Below are positions 33,141 to 42,003 of a DNA stretch of 64,000 bases, in pieces (the first letter of the stretch is position 1; each line of letters begins with the position of its first letter). Location of the stretch: positions 1-64,000 of the forward strand of contig JAJZDW010000007.1 in assembly GCA_021851405.1 (NCBI GenBank), in the 5' to 3' direction. The notes under the pieces were generated by a model. That model did not search any database. It saw only the letters and a program-made list of their open reading frames with translations, and was not told the origin of the DNA. Both the position numbers and the translations under genes were made by a program. The stretch comes from Pseudomonadota bacterium. GTDB taxonomy: Bacteria > Pseudomonadota > Gammaproteobacteria > Steroidobacterales > Steroidobacteraceae.

Positions 33141-34144
33141 AACCGATGCGTACCCCCCCTGTGCACAGGCCCGTGTCGGGGATGCCCTTCCTGGCGGCCG
33201 TTCTGATCGGGTTGTCCGGCACCGCGTGGGCCGCGGTGCCGGTGCAGACCGCACCGGTGCAGCGCTCCTCGTGGCTCAGTCCGGTTCACGTCATCGCGCG
33301 CGTGCGCAGCGTCAATCACGTGACGTTGAGCGCGCCGCTGAGCGGACGGGTGCGCGAGCCCGCCCGACCGGTCGGTGAGGTGCGTGCCGGAGCGTTGCTG
33401 GCGCGCGTGACGCCCCCGGGGCTGCAAGCGAGTCTGCAGGCGGCTCGGACTCAGTTGCGTCTGGCGCAGCTGAACGTGCAGCGCAATCACACTTTGTATC
33501 ACGACGGCGTCGTCTCGCTGCAGGTGCTGCAGGGCAGTCGGGCCACCGAGACGCAGATGCAAGCGCAGGTGCAGGCACTGGAAGGCCAGCTCGCCAATCA
33601 GGCGCTGCGTGCGCCGTTCGCCGGCATCGTCAATTATCAGGTCCCCACTGGCGCGGTGGTCAGTGCAGGGACGGCCATCGTGACGCTGGACGGGCGCGGC
33701 ACGCCGTGGATCGAGGCGCTGGTCGCCCCGCGCAGTGCCATGCGGTTGACGCGCGGGCAGCCGGTGCGGATCCGTCTCGCCGGTTGGTCGGGCACCGGAC
33801 GGGTGCGCAGCATCGGCCACAGCGCCCGTCAGTCCGGGCTGGTCGCTCTCTACGTGACGCCGCCACCGAGCGCACCGCTGCTGCCCGGGGAGTGGGTGCA
33901 CCTGCGCCTCGAGCAGCCGCCGCAGTCCGCGTTCGTCGTGCCCGTGGCCGCCGTGGTCATGCAAGGGGCGAGCGCGGTGGTGTATTGCGACCAGGCGGGG
34001 CACGCGCGCCGCGTGCCGGTGAGCGTGCTCGGCACCCGTGCCGGTCGGGCCTGGATCCGCGGTGCGCTGCCGGCGGGTGAGCCGGTCGTGGTGCGCGGCG
34101 CGGGGCGTCTGATCGACGGCGCGGCGCTGCTCGTGAAGCCATGA
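33137..34144 (+). CDS. Periplasmic adaptor of RND efflux system (HlyD family)
   Basis: A 335-residue membrane-fusion protein with a signal peptide (FLAAVLIGLSGTAWA). The lipoyl-type halves are split by a helical hairpin (about residues 90-145), with RVREPARPVGEVRAGALLARV before and LRAPFAGIVNYQVPTGAVVSAG after, as usual. The hairpin is short. It should link the inner-membrane pump to the TolC-like duct. Four-base overlaps with both neighbours indicate a single transcript with coupled translation. Confidence 0.88.
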   Translation: MKPMRTPPVHRPVSGMPFLAAVLIGLSGTAWAAVPVQTAPVQRSSWLSPVHVIARVRSVNHVTLSAPLSGRVREPARPVGEVRAGALLARVTPPGLQASLQAARTQLRLAQLNVQRNHTLYHDGVVSLQVLQGSRATETQMQAQVQALEGQLANQALRAPFAGIVNYQVPTGAVVSAGTAIVTLDGRGTPWIEALVAPRSAMRLTRGQPVRIRLAGWSGTGRVRSIGHSARQSGLVALYVTPPPSAPLLPGEWVHLRLEQPPQSAFVVPVAAVVMQGASAVVYCDQAGHARRVPVSVLGTRAGRAWIRGALPAGEPVVVRGAGRLIDGAALLVKP

Positions 34145-37100
34145 TCCGCAGCTATCTGAGGTTCCAGTGGGAGAACCGCTACACGGTGGCGGTGCTGTGC
34201 GCGGTGCTGCTGCTGGCCGGCTGGGTCGCCTTCGACCGCCTGCCGCGGAGCATCTTTCCGTCGGTCGATTTCCCCAAAGTCTCGGTCATCGTGCATACCG
34301 ATGATCTGCCGGTCAAATACATGCTGCTGGCGGTCACCGAACCGATGGAGCAGGCCGCCAAGGGGGAACCGGGCGTCACGCTGGTGCGCTCGCAGACCGG
34401 CAACGGGCTGACCAAGCTGCACATCTATTTCAGCCGCAGCACGAACCCGCAGACGGCCTATTTGATGCTGCAGGCACGCCTGGGGCACTTCGCGCTGCCG
34501 CCCGGGGGGACGATGACGGTGCGGCTGATGACCCCGAACATCTACCCGCTGGCCGAATATGCGCTGGTGTCGAACTCGGTGGACAGCTCGGCGCTGCAGC
34601 CGATCTTCGCCTTTACGCTGCGCCCGGCGATTCTCTCCGTCCGCGGCGTCTACCGGGCGGACTACACGGGCCGAGGATGGCCCGAGGTGCATGTCGCCCT
34701 CAATCCACGCCGCCTGGCGCAATACCACCTGAGCGCCGCCCAGGTCGTCGCGGCGCTCCAGGCGCACCAGGGTCCGTTCTTCTCCGGAATGCTGCATGCA
34801 TTCCATCAGCAATTCATCGTGGCCACGACGCCCCGGCCGGTGAGCCCGCAGGCGCTGGCGCGGCTGCAGTTGCCGCTCGGCCCGATGGGTGTCGGCGGAA
34901 CGCGCACGACGCTGCCTCTGGGCGCGCTGGGCGCGGTGCACACCGGACCGCCGCCGCGCATCCGCGCCGCGGCGGTGGCCGGCTATCGACATGCCCTGAT
35001 CATCGACGTGTCGGCGCAACAAGGCGCCAACGAAGTGGCCGTGGCGGCACGGGTCCGGGCCCGCTTGCACACGATCGCCCTGCACCTGCCGGCGCACGTG
35101 CACCTGGTGCGCATCTATGCGCTCAGCGGTCTGATCAACTCCAGCCTGCGCGACGTGTGGATCGCGCTCGGGCTCGGCAGTCTGATCGCCTTCCTGGTCG
35201 TCTACCTGTTCCTCGGACGGGTGGACGGCGCGATCGCTACGCTGGTCGTAGTGCCGTTGTCGGTGGCGGTCACGATGCTGGTGCTCGAGATGCTCGGCAT
35301 GGGCATCAACATCATGACCCTGGGGGGCATTACGGCGGCGATCGGTGCTCTGGTGGATCATGCCATCGTGATCGTGGAGCGCGGCGTGCACGGCCTGGAG
35401 GGCAACGTGACCGAACGGCGCCGGGTGGCACTGGAGAGAATCGCCGACGTGCTGCCGCTGATGACCCTGGCGACGCTCACCTCCTGCGTCATCTTCGTAC
35501 CGCTGATCTTCCTGTCCGGCACCATCGGTTTGCTGTTTCGCGGCATGGCCGCGGCCGTGGTCGTCTCGCTGGTGACCTCGCAGCTGATCGGGATCGTGAT
35601 TACCCCGGTGCTCGCGATGAGGGTCGCCGGGCGGGCCCGCCGCGTGCACCGACTGCCCGGGGAGCGCTGGGCGCGCCGCGAGTACGGGCGGCTGCTGATT
35701 CAAGGCATGCGCCGGCCCTGGGTGGCCGCGCCGGTGGCCGCGGGGCTGCTCGCCCTGGCGGTCCTCGGTGCGTGGAGTCTGCCGACGGCGTTCCTGCCCC
35801 ATTGGGACGAGGGCATCTTCGTCGTACCGTATCGCACGCCGGTCGGCACGGGGGTGCGCGAAACGACGCAGGTCGGACGGGATTTGATGCGCATTGCGCT
35901 GCGCAACCCGAGCGTGGCGCGCGTGTCATTGGTGGTCGGGCGCGGACTGGGCAACCCGTACGCGACGCCGAACAAGGGCGGCATCACCGTGGTGCTGAAA
36001 TCCCATCGCAGCCAGAGTGCCCGTCAGGTCATGCGCCAGTTGCGCAAGCGCTTCCGGGCCGCCGTCCCGGACCTGACCACGCTCGAGACCATGCAGGTGA
36101 TGATCAACCGGCTCGGCAATCTATCCGGCTCGCACGCGCCGCTGGTCGTCGAGCTGTTCGGCAAGCGTTCCATCGAACTGCATGACGCCGGGCTGCATCT
36201 GCTCGCCGCGCTGCAGGCGAGCCACGATTTTCATTCGGTGGTCTTCAAGTCACCGTCTGCGGGACCTGAGCTGCAGGTGACGCCCGACAGCCTCTCGGTG
36301 CTGCACGGACTCACCCCCGCGGCGCTGGCCGACCAGCTGCTGACGCGCCACTGGGGGCGAAGAGCAGGATTTCTGCTGCAGGGTGAGCAGATTGTGCCCA
36401 TTCGCGTCTCGGAGAGCGGCACCGCGGACCGTACGCCGATGAATTATGCCGACACGCAGGTGCGCCTGCCGGACGGGCGTCTGGCGCCGCTCGCGCAGGT
36501 GGCGCACGTGCGTCTGCAGGGCATCGTGCCGTACGTGACGCATCAGAACCTCGTGCCGTACGACACGATCAAGCTCAATCCGATCGCCGGCGAGGGCCTG
36601 TCGGTGGCCGCCCGACGTGCCGAGCGGATCATCGCCAAGGTCGGTCTGCCGCCCGGCGTCAGCAGCACCATCGGCGGCTATTACCGCGAACAACAGAAGA
36701 GCTTCAGCCAGATGTTGCTCATTCTCGGCGCCGCACTGTTGATCCTGCTGGTGCTGCTCGGCTATCAGTTCGCCAGTCAGAAGGCTGCGATCGTCGCGAT
36801 TGCCTCCATCGCGCTGACCGCAGCCGGGACGGTGCTGGCCTTGCTCGCCACTGGCACCAATCTCGACAGCACCGCATTTCTCGGCATGCTGCTGGTGTTC
36901 GCCATCGCGGTGAACAACGTGATCCTGATCTTCTCCCGTGCGCAGCAGCTCGACGGTGGCACGCCGAGGCCCAGGAGCGTCGCGCTCGCCGCGCAGCAGC
37001 GTCTGCGGCCGATCCTCATGACCATGCTCGCCGATGTGCTCGGCTTTCTGCCGCTTGCCTTCGGGATCGGCCGCGGCACCGATCTGCTGCGTCCGCTCGC

Positions 37101-37203
37101 GATTGCCGTCATGGGCGGGCTACTCATCGGCACCGTCATGACGTTGTGGCTCGCGCCGGTGTTGTACGCGGCGTGGTGGCGTGCACCGGTCGGGTCCGCG
37201 TAG
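34141..37203 (+). CDS. RND-superfamily efflux pump, inner membrane
   Basis: A 1020-residue transporter with the RND layout: one N-terminal membrane helix, a large periplasmic domain, six helices (about residues 335-540), a second periplasmic domain and five helices (about 860-1010). The TM4 motif ITAAIGALVDHAIVIVE (about 398-414) has a single Asp where drug-pumping members often have two, which is closer to heavy-metal RND pumps or to divergent members. No metal-binding Met pairs stand out. The substrate is therefore open: drug, metal, lipid or solvent. It completes a tripartite operon. Confidence 0.9.
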   Translation: MIRSYLRFQWENRYTVAVLCAVLLLAGWVAFDRLPRSIFPSVDFPKVSVIVHTDDLPVKYMLLAVTEPMEQAAKGEPGVTLVRSQTGNGLTKLHIYFSRSTNPQTAYLMLQARLGHFALPPGGTMTVRLMTPNIYPLAEYALVSNSVDSSALQPIFAFTLRPAILSVRGVYRADYTGRGWPEVHVALNPRRLAQYHLSAAQVVAALQAHQGPFFSGMLHAFHQQFIVATTPRPVSPQALARLQLPLGPMGVGGTRTTLPLGALGAVHTGPPPRIRAAAVAGYRHALIIDVSAQQGANEVAVAARVRARLHTIALHLPAHVHLVRIYALSGLINSSLRDVWIALGLGSLIAFLVVYLFLGRVDGAIATLVVVPLSVAVTMLVLEMLGMGINIMTLGGITAAIGALVDHAIVIVERGVHGLEGNVTERRRVALERIADVLPLMTLATLTSCVIFVPLIFLSGTIGLLFRGMAAAVVVSLVTSQLIGIVITPVLAMRVAGRARRVHRLPGERWARREYGRLLIQGMRRPWVAAPVAAGLLALAVLGAWSLPTAFLPHWDEGIFVVPYRTPVGTGVRETTQVGRDLMRIALRNPSVARVSLVVGRGLGNPYATPNKGGITVVLKSHRSQSARQVMRQLRKRFRAAVPDLTTLETMQVMINRLGNLSGSHAPLVVELFGKRSIELHDAGLHLLAALQASHDFHSVVFKSPSAGPELQVTPDSLSVLHGLTPAALADQLLTRHWGRRAGFLLQGEQIVPIRVSESGTADRTPMNYADTQVRLPDGRLAPLAQVAHVRLQGIVPYVTHQNLVPYDTIKLNPIAGEGLSVAARRAERIIAKVGLPPGVSSTIGGYYREQQKSFSQMLLILGAALLILLVLLGYQFASQKAAIVAIASIALTAAGTVLALLATGTNLDSTAFLGMLLVFAIAVNNVILIFSRAQQLDGGTPRPRSVALAAQQRLRPILMTMLADVLGFLPLAFGIGRGTDLLRPLAIAVMGGLLIGTVMTLWLAPVLYAAWWRAPVGSA

Positions 37204-37232
37204 CGGCGCTTGGGCTCCTCAGGTCTGAGCGG

Positions 37233-38432
37233 TCAGTGCCGTGGCGCCTCGCGAGTCACGGCGCCGGGCGGGGGCAGCGCAACGGGCTTGGCGGCCGTGA
37301 GCAGGCGAAGGACGAGCCGATCGAGCCGAGGGACATCGACCGCAAAGACCACCTGTACGATCTGCTCGCCGAGATCGGGGCCGTCACCGGGCGGCCAGCT
37401 GAGCGTGGCGCCGTAATTGGCGGTGGGGCTGGTGTCGACGTCCACCCGCAGAGTCTTTTCGCGCGTGATGAGCGCCGGGTCCATCCAGACGGCGACGGCG
37501 GTTTCGTCCCAGAGCGGATAGACCTGGCCGAAGCGGGCGAGGTACCGATCGAAGGGCGCGTGGCCGCGCCCGACGTCCTTGAGCATCGGGCGAGACATCA
37601 GTGTGGGACTGGTGGCATCGAGCGGCACTTCGGTGATCCGGCGCCAGGGCTGATGCAGCACTATCGAGGCGGCCTCGGGATCGAAGCGCAGGTTGAACTC
37701 CACTCGCGGGCTGTTCTCGTAGGCGCTGGCGCGGGCAAACGGGGTCGCGGCGGGCTGCGGGTTGAAGCTGCCGCCCATGAAGACCAGTTGCCGGGCGAGC
37801 GACGCGAACTGCGGATCGAGCCTCGCGGCGAGCGCCAGATCGGTGAGCGGACCGGCGGCGATGATCGTGACCTGGTGCGGATAGCGGTGCACCATTTGGA
37901 TGAGAAACTGCGCGGCGTTCTCCCGTTGCGCGTGAATCGACGGTGCGCCCTCGGGCAGCGGTGGCACCCAGTCGGGTCGGTTGGGGTGCAGCGGCGTCGG
38001 ATCCACCGTGCCTTCCGACGGCCAGTGGCGCATATAGGCGCCGTCATAGAAGAGCTTGCCGTACTGCTGTTCCCAGGCCCGATTGCGGCGTCGCGAGTTC
38101 AGCAGCGGAAAGAGCGCGCCCGGATACACCGGGACGGATGCACGGTGGGCAATCTGCAACGCCCGCAGGATGTGGGCGACCTCTTCGTTGCGCCAACCAT
38201 CGCCCGTGGGCACGGTGATGCCGAGCAGGTCGATGCTGCGATCCTGCAGGAGCATCAGGCTCGCCTGGATGTTGGTTCCGCCGGGACCCATCTCATCTTC
38301 GTCGAAGATCACCTTTGGACGGGCCGCCGTGCTCGCGTGCGTCGTGGGCAGGCCGCGGCCGATGACCGGTGCGCATAGCAACACGCTGCACAGCGCCGCG
38401 ATCCGAGCAGTCCTCAAACGTCGAGTGGTCAT
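37233..38432 (-). CDS. Exported nucleoside hydrolase-like protein
   Basis: A 399-residue protein with a cleavable signal (IAALCSVLLCAPVIGRG). The fold is that of inosine-uridine nucleoside hydrolases: FDEDEMGPGG near residue 43, AAGPLTDLALAARLDP (about 205), FMGGSF (about 228) and LWDETAVAVWMDP (about 318). The usual calcium motif DTDPGxDD is changed; the first Asp remains but the later Asp pair is replaced by Gly-Gly. It may use another metal arrangement or a different ligand. It is the last gene of the LacI-ribokinase-permease operon, so release of ribose from nucleosides in the periplasm is the likely role. Confidence 0.75.
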   Translation of the reverse strand: MTTRRLRTARIAALCSVLLCAPVIGRGLPTTHASTAARPKVIFDEDEMGPGGTNIQASLMLLQDRSIDLLGITVPTGDGWRNEEVAHILRALQIAHRASVPVYPGALFPLLNSRRRNRAWEQQYGKLFYDGAYMRHWPSEGTVDPTPLHPNRPDWVPPLPEGAPSIHAQRENAAQFLIQMVHRYPHQVTIIAAGPLTDLALAARLDPQFASLARQLVFMGGSFNPQPAATPFARASAYENSPRVEFNLRFDPEAASIVLHQPWRRITEVPLDATSPTLMSRPMLKDVGRGHAPFDRYLARFGQVYPLWDETAVAVWMDPALITREKTLRVDVDTSPTANYGATLSWPPGDGPDLGEQIVQVVFAVDVPRLDRLVLRLLTAAKPVALPPPGAVTREAPRH

Positions 38433-38533
38433 GCAATGGACTCCGTGGGCGCGCGCACGCCGAGAGGAGTGCGCGGTCGCGCGTCCTCGCAGTCATGCCG
38501 GCCCTTGAGCAATGAAAAGATCACCTGCCGCGC

Positions 38534-39535
38534 TCAGATCGCGCGCGCGAGCACGATCAGGCCGAGGCCGCCGAGGAAGCAGATGAACATCGCCGTGAGC
38601 AGCGCCGGGACGCCGCGGGCCGGGTGCTTGAATTCCCGCCAGACGAATACGCCCCACAGCGCCGCGATCATCGTCGCCCCTTGACCGAGGCCGTAGGAAA
38701 TCGCAAAACCGGCGCGACCGGAGGCGATCATGTTCAGTGACATGCCGACGCCCCACACAACGCCGCCGAGGATCCCGGCCAGATGCATCCGGAGACTGCC
38801 GCGCCGGTACTGGCTGAATGGCACCGGCGCGCCCATCACCGGGAAGCGCATCGCGAGCGAATTCCACAGGAAGGTGCTCGCAAACACGCCGATCGCGAAC
38901 ACGAATACGGCGGCATAGCTGCCCATCAGGCCGCGCAGCGGATGGGCCGGATCCGGGTACATGGCGGCGGCGACGAAGCGGTAGAACACCCCCATGAAGA
39001 TCCCGCTCGCGAGCGAGAGCATCAGTCCCTTGGCGCTGACGCGCACGGCGCTGCGCGCCTGGCGGCGGTACGCCTCGGCGTCCAGACCGATCGCCAGTGT
39101 CACCAGCGCGACGCCCGCGGCGAGCAGCAGCGGATTGCCGAGCGGATCGGCTGCATAGTTCAGAACGACGCCGAGTACCAGCGCGAGCCCGATGCCGACT
39201 GGAAAGGCCACCGCCATGCCGGCAATCTCGATGGCCGCGACCAGCAGGATATTGGCGAGATTGAACACTGCCCCGCCGAGCAGCGCGTGGGCGAGACTGG
39301 CGCGGCTCGCTTGGGTCAGATCGGGGATGAGCGACCGTCCGCCGTGGCCTGCGGTCCCGAGCGTGACGCCGAACAGCGCCGCGATGAGCAGCACGCCGAG
39401 CGCGTAATCCCAGTAGAAGAGCTCAAATCGCCACGAGGCCGGGGCGAGTTTGCGCGCGTTGGCCCACGAGCCCCAGCAGAGCATCGTGAGCACGGTGAGG
39501 GCAACGGCAAGAGAGTAACTCTGAACGATGTACAT
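38534..39535 (-). CDS. Sugar permease of the DMT/GRP (RbsU/RhaT-like) family
   Basis: A 333-residue membrane protein with ten predicted helices. The opening LTMLCWGSWANARKL and the later GGVVWGVGMSLNMIASGRAGFAISYGLGQG are typical of the glucose/ribose uptake (GRP) family and its relatives. It probably imports ribose released by the nucleoside hydrolase. The ATG at 39535 is preceded by GGGAG at a good distance. It lies 31 bases after ribokinase and 101 bases before the nucleoside hydrolase, on the same strand. Confidence 0.82.
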   Translation of the reverse strand: MYIVQSYSLAVALTVLTMLCWGSWANARKLAPASWRFELFYWDYALGVLLIAALFGVTLGTAGHGGRSLIPDLTQASRASLAHALLGGAVFNLANILLVAAIEIAGMAVAFPVGIGLALVLGVVLNYAADPLGNPLLLAAGVALVTLAIGLDAEAYRRQARSAVRVSAKGLMLSLASGIFMGVFYRFVAAAMYPDPAHPLRGLMGSYAAVFVFAIGVFASTFLWNSLAMRFPVMGAPVPFSQYRRGSLRMHLAGILGGVVWGVGMSLNMIASGRAGFAISYGLGQGATMIAALWGVFVWREFKHPARGVPALLTAMFICFLGGLGLIVLARAI

Positions 39536-39566
39536 CGCGTGAAGCTCCCAGCGGTATGCGGCGGCT

Positions 39567-40490
39567 CTAGGGGCGGCGGGCCCACTCGGCATCGACTTCC
39601 GCGCGCGGCGCGAACGACTTCTGCGCACCGATGCGGGTTGCAGACAGCGCGGCGTAGAGATTGGCGCGGGTCACCGCCTCGCACTCGGTCATGCCCTCGG
39701 TCAAAAATGTGGCGAGACTGCCGATGAAGGCATCGCCGGCGCCGGTCGTGTCGACGGCCGAGATCGGGAAGCCGGGGAGGTGAACGCGCTGTTCGCGCGA
39801 GGCGAGCACGGCCCCCTTGGCGCCGATCGTAAGGACGACTCGGCGCACGCCGCGGGCGAGGAGTTCATCGATGCACTGCTGCGGGTCGGTGCCCGGGCCG
39901 CGCCCGGCCATCGTCTCGGCTTCCGTCTCGTTCAGAATGAGGTAATCGGCGCAGGCGAGCGCGGTGAGATCCGCCGCGAGCGCCGGTGCCGGATTGACCA
40001 TGCAGGCGACGCGATGCGTCTTCGCAAGGCGAACCGTGTGGTACACCGTTTGCAGCGGGATCTCGAACTGCACGAGCACCATGTCGGCCGCCGCAATCTG
40101 CTCGGCGGCCGCATCGATGTCCGCCGGTGAGAGCCGGTCATTGGCGCCCTTCACGACGATGATGCGGTTCTCACCGCTCGGCTCGAGGAGAATCAGCGCC
40201 GTTCCAGTCGCGGCATCCGGCGCCACCCCGACCGCGGACGTGTCCACGCCCTGCGCGCGAAGGTTGGCCATCGCCTCGCTGCCGAGCAAGTCCCCACCGA
40301 CCGCCGCGATCATGGCGACCTGCGCTCCACAGAGACGGGCTGCGACCGCCTGGTTGGCGCCCTTGCCACCAAAACCCATCTCGAACCCCGAACCGAGGAT
40401 CGTCTGGCCACCCCGCGGAATGGACGGACTCATGAACTGCAGATCCGCGTTGATGCTGCCGACGACGACGATGCGGGGGCGTGTGCTCAC
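39567..40490 (-). CDS. rbsK: Ribokinase
   Basis: A 307-residue PfkB-family sugar kinase. GFGGKGANQAVAAR (about residue 40) and the catalytic DTTGAGDAFIGS (about 250) are both intact, as is the NPAPA segment (about 167). It phosphorylates ribose to ribose 5-phosphate in the cytoplasm. It lies 32 bases after the LacI-family gene and 31 bases before the permease gene. Among PfkB kinases the pattern fits ribokinase best, and the neighbours support this. Confidence 0.88.
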   Translation of the reverse strand: MSTRPRIVVVGSINADLQFMSPSIPRGGQTILGSGFEMGFGGKGANQAVAARLCGAQVAMIAAVGGDLLGSEAMANLRAQGVDTSAVGVAPDAATGTALILLEPSGENRIIVVKGANDRLSPADIDAAAEQIAAADMVLVQFEIPLQTVYHTVRLAKTHRVACMVNPAPALAADLTALACADYLILNETEAETMAGRGPGTDPQQCIDELLARGVRRVVLTIGAKGAVLASREQRVHLPGFPISAVDTTGAGDAFIGSLATFLTEGMTECEAVTRANLYAALSATRIGAQKSFAPRAEVDAEWARRP

Positions 40491-40522
40491 TCGGTGTGCT
40501 CCTGTGCTCCGCCGCGCGACCC

Positions 40523-41497
40523 TCAGATGCTCTTGACCGAGTCTCGCTCAACGAGCGAGACATCCAGTGTCAGCGCCGGGTTCTGCGCCGTCGTCCCGCA
40601 GATGCGCTCCTGCAGCAACTCCACGGCCCGGGTGCCCATGGCCCCGAGCGGTTGCGCGATCGTCGTCAGGCGCGGGGTCACGATCCGCGCCCAGCTGATG
40701 TCGTCGAATCCGACGATCGACACCTCGGCGGGAACCTCAATGCCATGCTCATGGAGCAAGCGCATCGCGCTGATGGCAATCAGATCGTTACCGGCGACGA
40801 TGAGAGTCGCGCCGCGCCGGCGCAGCACCGCCTCGCGTGCCTCGCGGGGCAGAATGCCATCGAACCCAACGCGCACCTCCCAGGCGATCTGCATGCGCTC
40901 GGGAAACGCCGAGACGAATCCGTGGCGGCGTTGCTGTGCGCTCTCGACATTGCGCGGGCCAGACAACAGGCCGATGCGCACGTGTCCCTGCTGCAGCGCA
41001 TGATGCGCGAGCAGTCGTCCGCCCATGGCGTTGTTCGCATGCACCACCGAGAAGCCCGGCCGCGGCCGATCGATCAGAACGATGGGCCGACCGAGATCGC
41101 CCAGGAGTCGGGGCAGGCGTGCACCGACCGGACACCAGATGATGCCGTCGACCCCATGCTGCGTGAGCAAATGGAGTCCTTCGAGTTCCGCAGCTGCCGC
41201 GTTCTGACTGTCGATGAGGCAGGCGAGCAGCCCGAGACGGCGAGCTTTGTTCTCAACCGCCTGTGCCAGCTGCGAGAAGAACGGATTGGTCAGATCCGGT
41301 AACACCAGGCCGATGGCGCGCGTGCGCCCCGTGCGCATGGCCTGCGCCGCTCGATGCGGACGGTAATCGAGCGCCTGGGCGGCATCGAGCACTTTACGTC
41401 GGGCCGTCGAACCGACGTTCGACTTGCCGTTCAAGGCATTGGAGACGGTGGCGACTGAAACCCCGGCCTTGGCTGCGACATCTTTGATCGTGGCCAT
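40523..41497 (-). CDS. LacI-family transcriptional regulator
   Basis: A 324-residue repressor. The N-terminal helix-turn-helix ATIKDVAAKAGVSVATVSNA is followed by the hinge region (RPHRAAQAMRTGRT) and a periplasmic-binding-protein-like effector domain (IGLVLPDLTNPFFSQ...). It is the first gene of the operon with ribokinase, permease and nucleoside hydrolase, and faces the TonB receptor across 506 bases. A PurR-like core AAACGTTT at 41687-41694 lies in that gap. Ribose, a nucleoside or ribose phosphate is the likely inducer. The ATG at 41497 is used; a TTG three bases earlier is possible. Confidence 0.88.
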   Translation of the reverse strand: MATIKDVAAKAGVSVATVSNALNGKSNVGSTARRKVLDAAQALDYRPHRAAQAMRTGRTRAIGLVLPDLTNPFFSQLAQAVENKARRLGLLACLIDSQNAAAAELEGLHLLTQHGVDGIIWCPVGARLPRLLGDLGRPIVLIDRPRPGFSVVHANNAMGGRLLAHHALQQGHVRIGLLSGPRNVESAQQRRHGFVSAFPERMQIAWEVRVGFDGILPREAREAVLRRRGATLIVAGNDLIAISAMRLLHEHGIEVPAEVSIVGFDDISWARIVTPRLTTIAQPLGAMGTRAVELLQERICGTTAQNPALTLDVSLVERDSVKSI

Positions 41498-42003
41498 CAA
41501 GCGTTGACCGCCGGCCTTGTGGCCGTCTCCCCCCGGATAGCGAATGGTGACGAAGTATACCGCGGCCCGAAGAAGCGCAGGAGCGATGAGCGGTGAGCGG
41601 AGCGGTTCCCCTGGAGGATTCTCCTTCCTCGGCGGGAAAGATTGCTCCGTCTTTTCACGAGAGCCGTCGGATCGGCCGAATCATAAAAACGTTTAATTCA
41701 ATAACACAAGACATTGAAAAATCGATGAAACACCGAAATGACGATCAAGGTGCATCACGCATTGATTGTGTGCGTTCTCGCAAAAAATAGCGCTTTTTAC
41801 AGAACAGCAGCGGGCATAACCCTCCGGGGGTACCTGAAAACGAGAGCCACGGTTGCTGTCACATTCTGGTCATCATCGCTCGCTACAGTAAATCGTTATA
41901 AGGCGTGCCAAAAATTTCTCTCGATCGGTGTCGTGCGGCCAGCCGTTCGAGGCGAACTATTCAAGACAGCGGCCGCATCGCGAACTGATTGGGAGTTTCT
42001 GCA
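41498..42003. promoter_or_regulatory. 506-base divergent control region (LacI gene / TonB receptor)
   Basis: No gene is supported. The stretch from about 41680 to 41900 is much richer in A/T than the flanks and contains the palindrome AAACGTTT and many A tracts, as expected for a promoter region. GGGAG at 41991-41995 is the ribosome site for the ATG at 42004. Confidence 0.55.
41687..41694. promoter_or_regulatory. Candidate LacI-family operator (AAACGTTT)
   Basis: AAACGTTT has the central CpG and symmetric A/T arms of PurR-type LacI-family operators. It is the only such core I see in the gap. The outer arms are not symmetric, so the site is minimal. Confidence 0.45.

Noticed and set aside
33850-35802. 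Long minus-strand frame (650 codons) over the RND pump
   Set aside because: Antisense shadow rich in His, Arg and Gln; the RND gene on the plus strand is unmistakable.
34141-37203. RND pump as the hopanoid transporter HpnN
   Set aside because: It has the two-domain RND layout with TolC and adaptor partners; HpnN is of a different RND subfamily and works without them. It is also 13 kb from the hpn genes.
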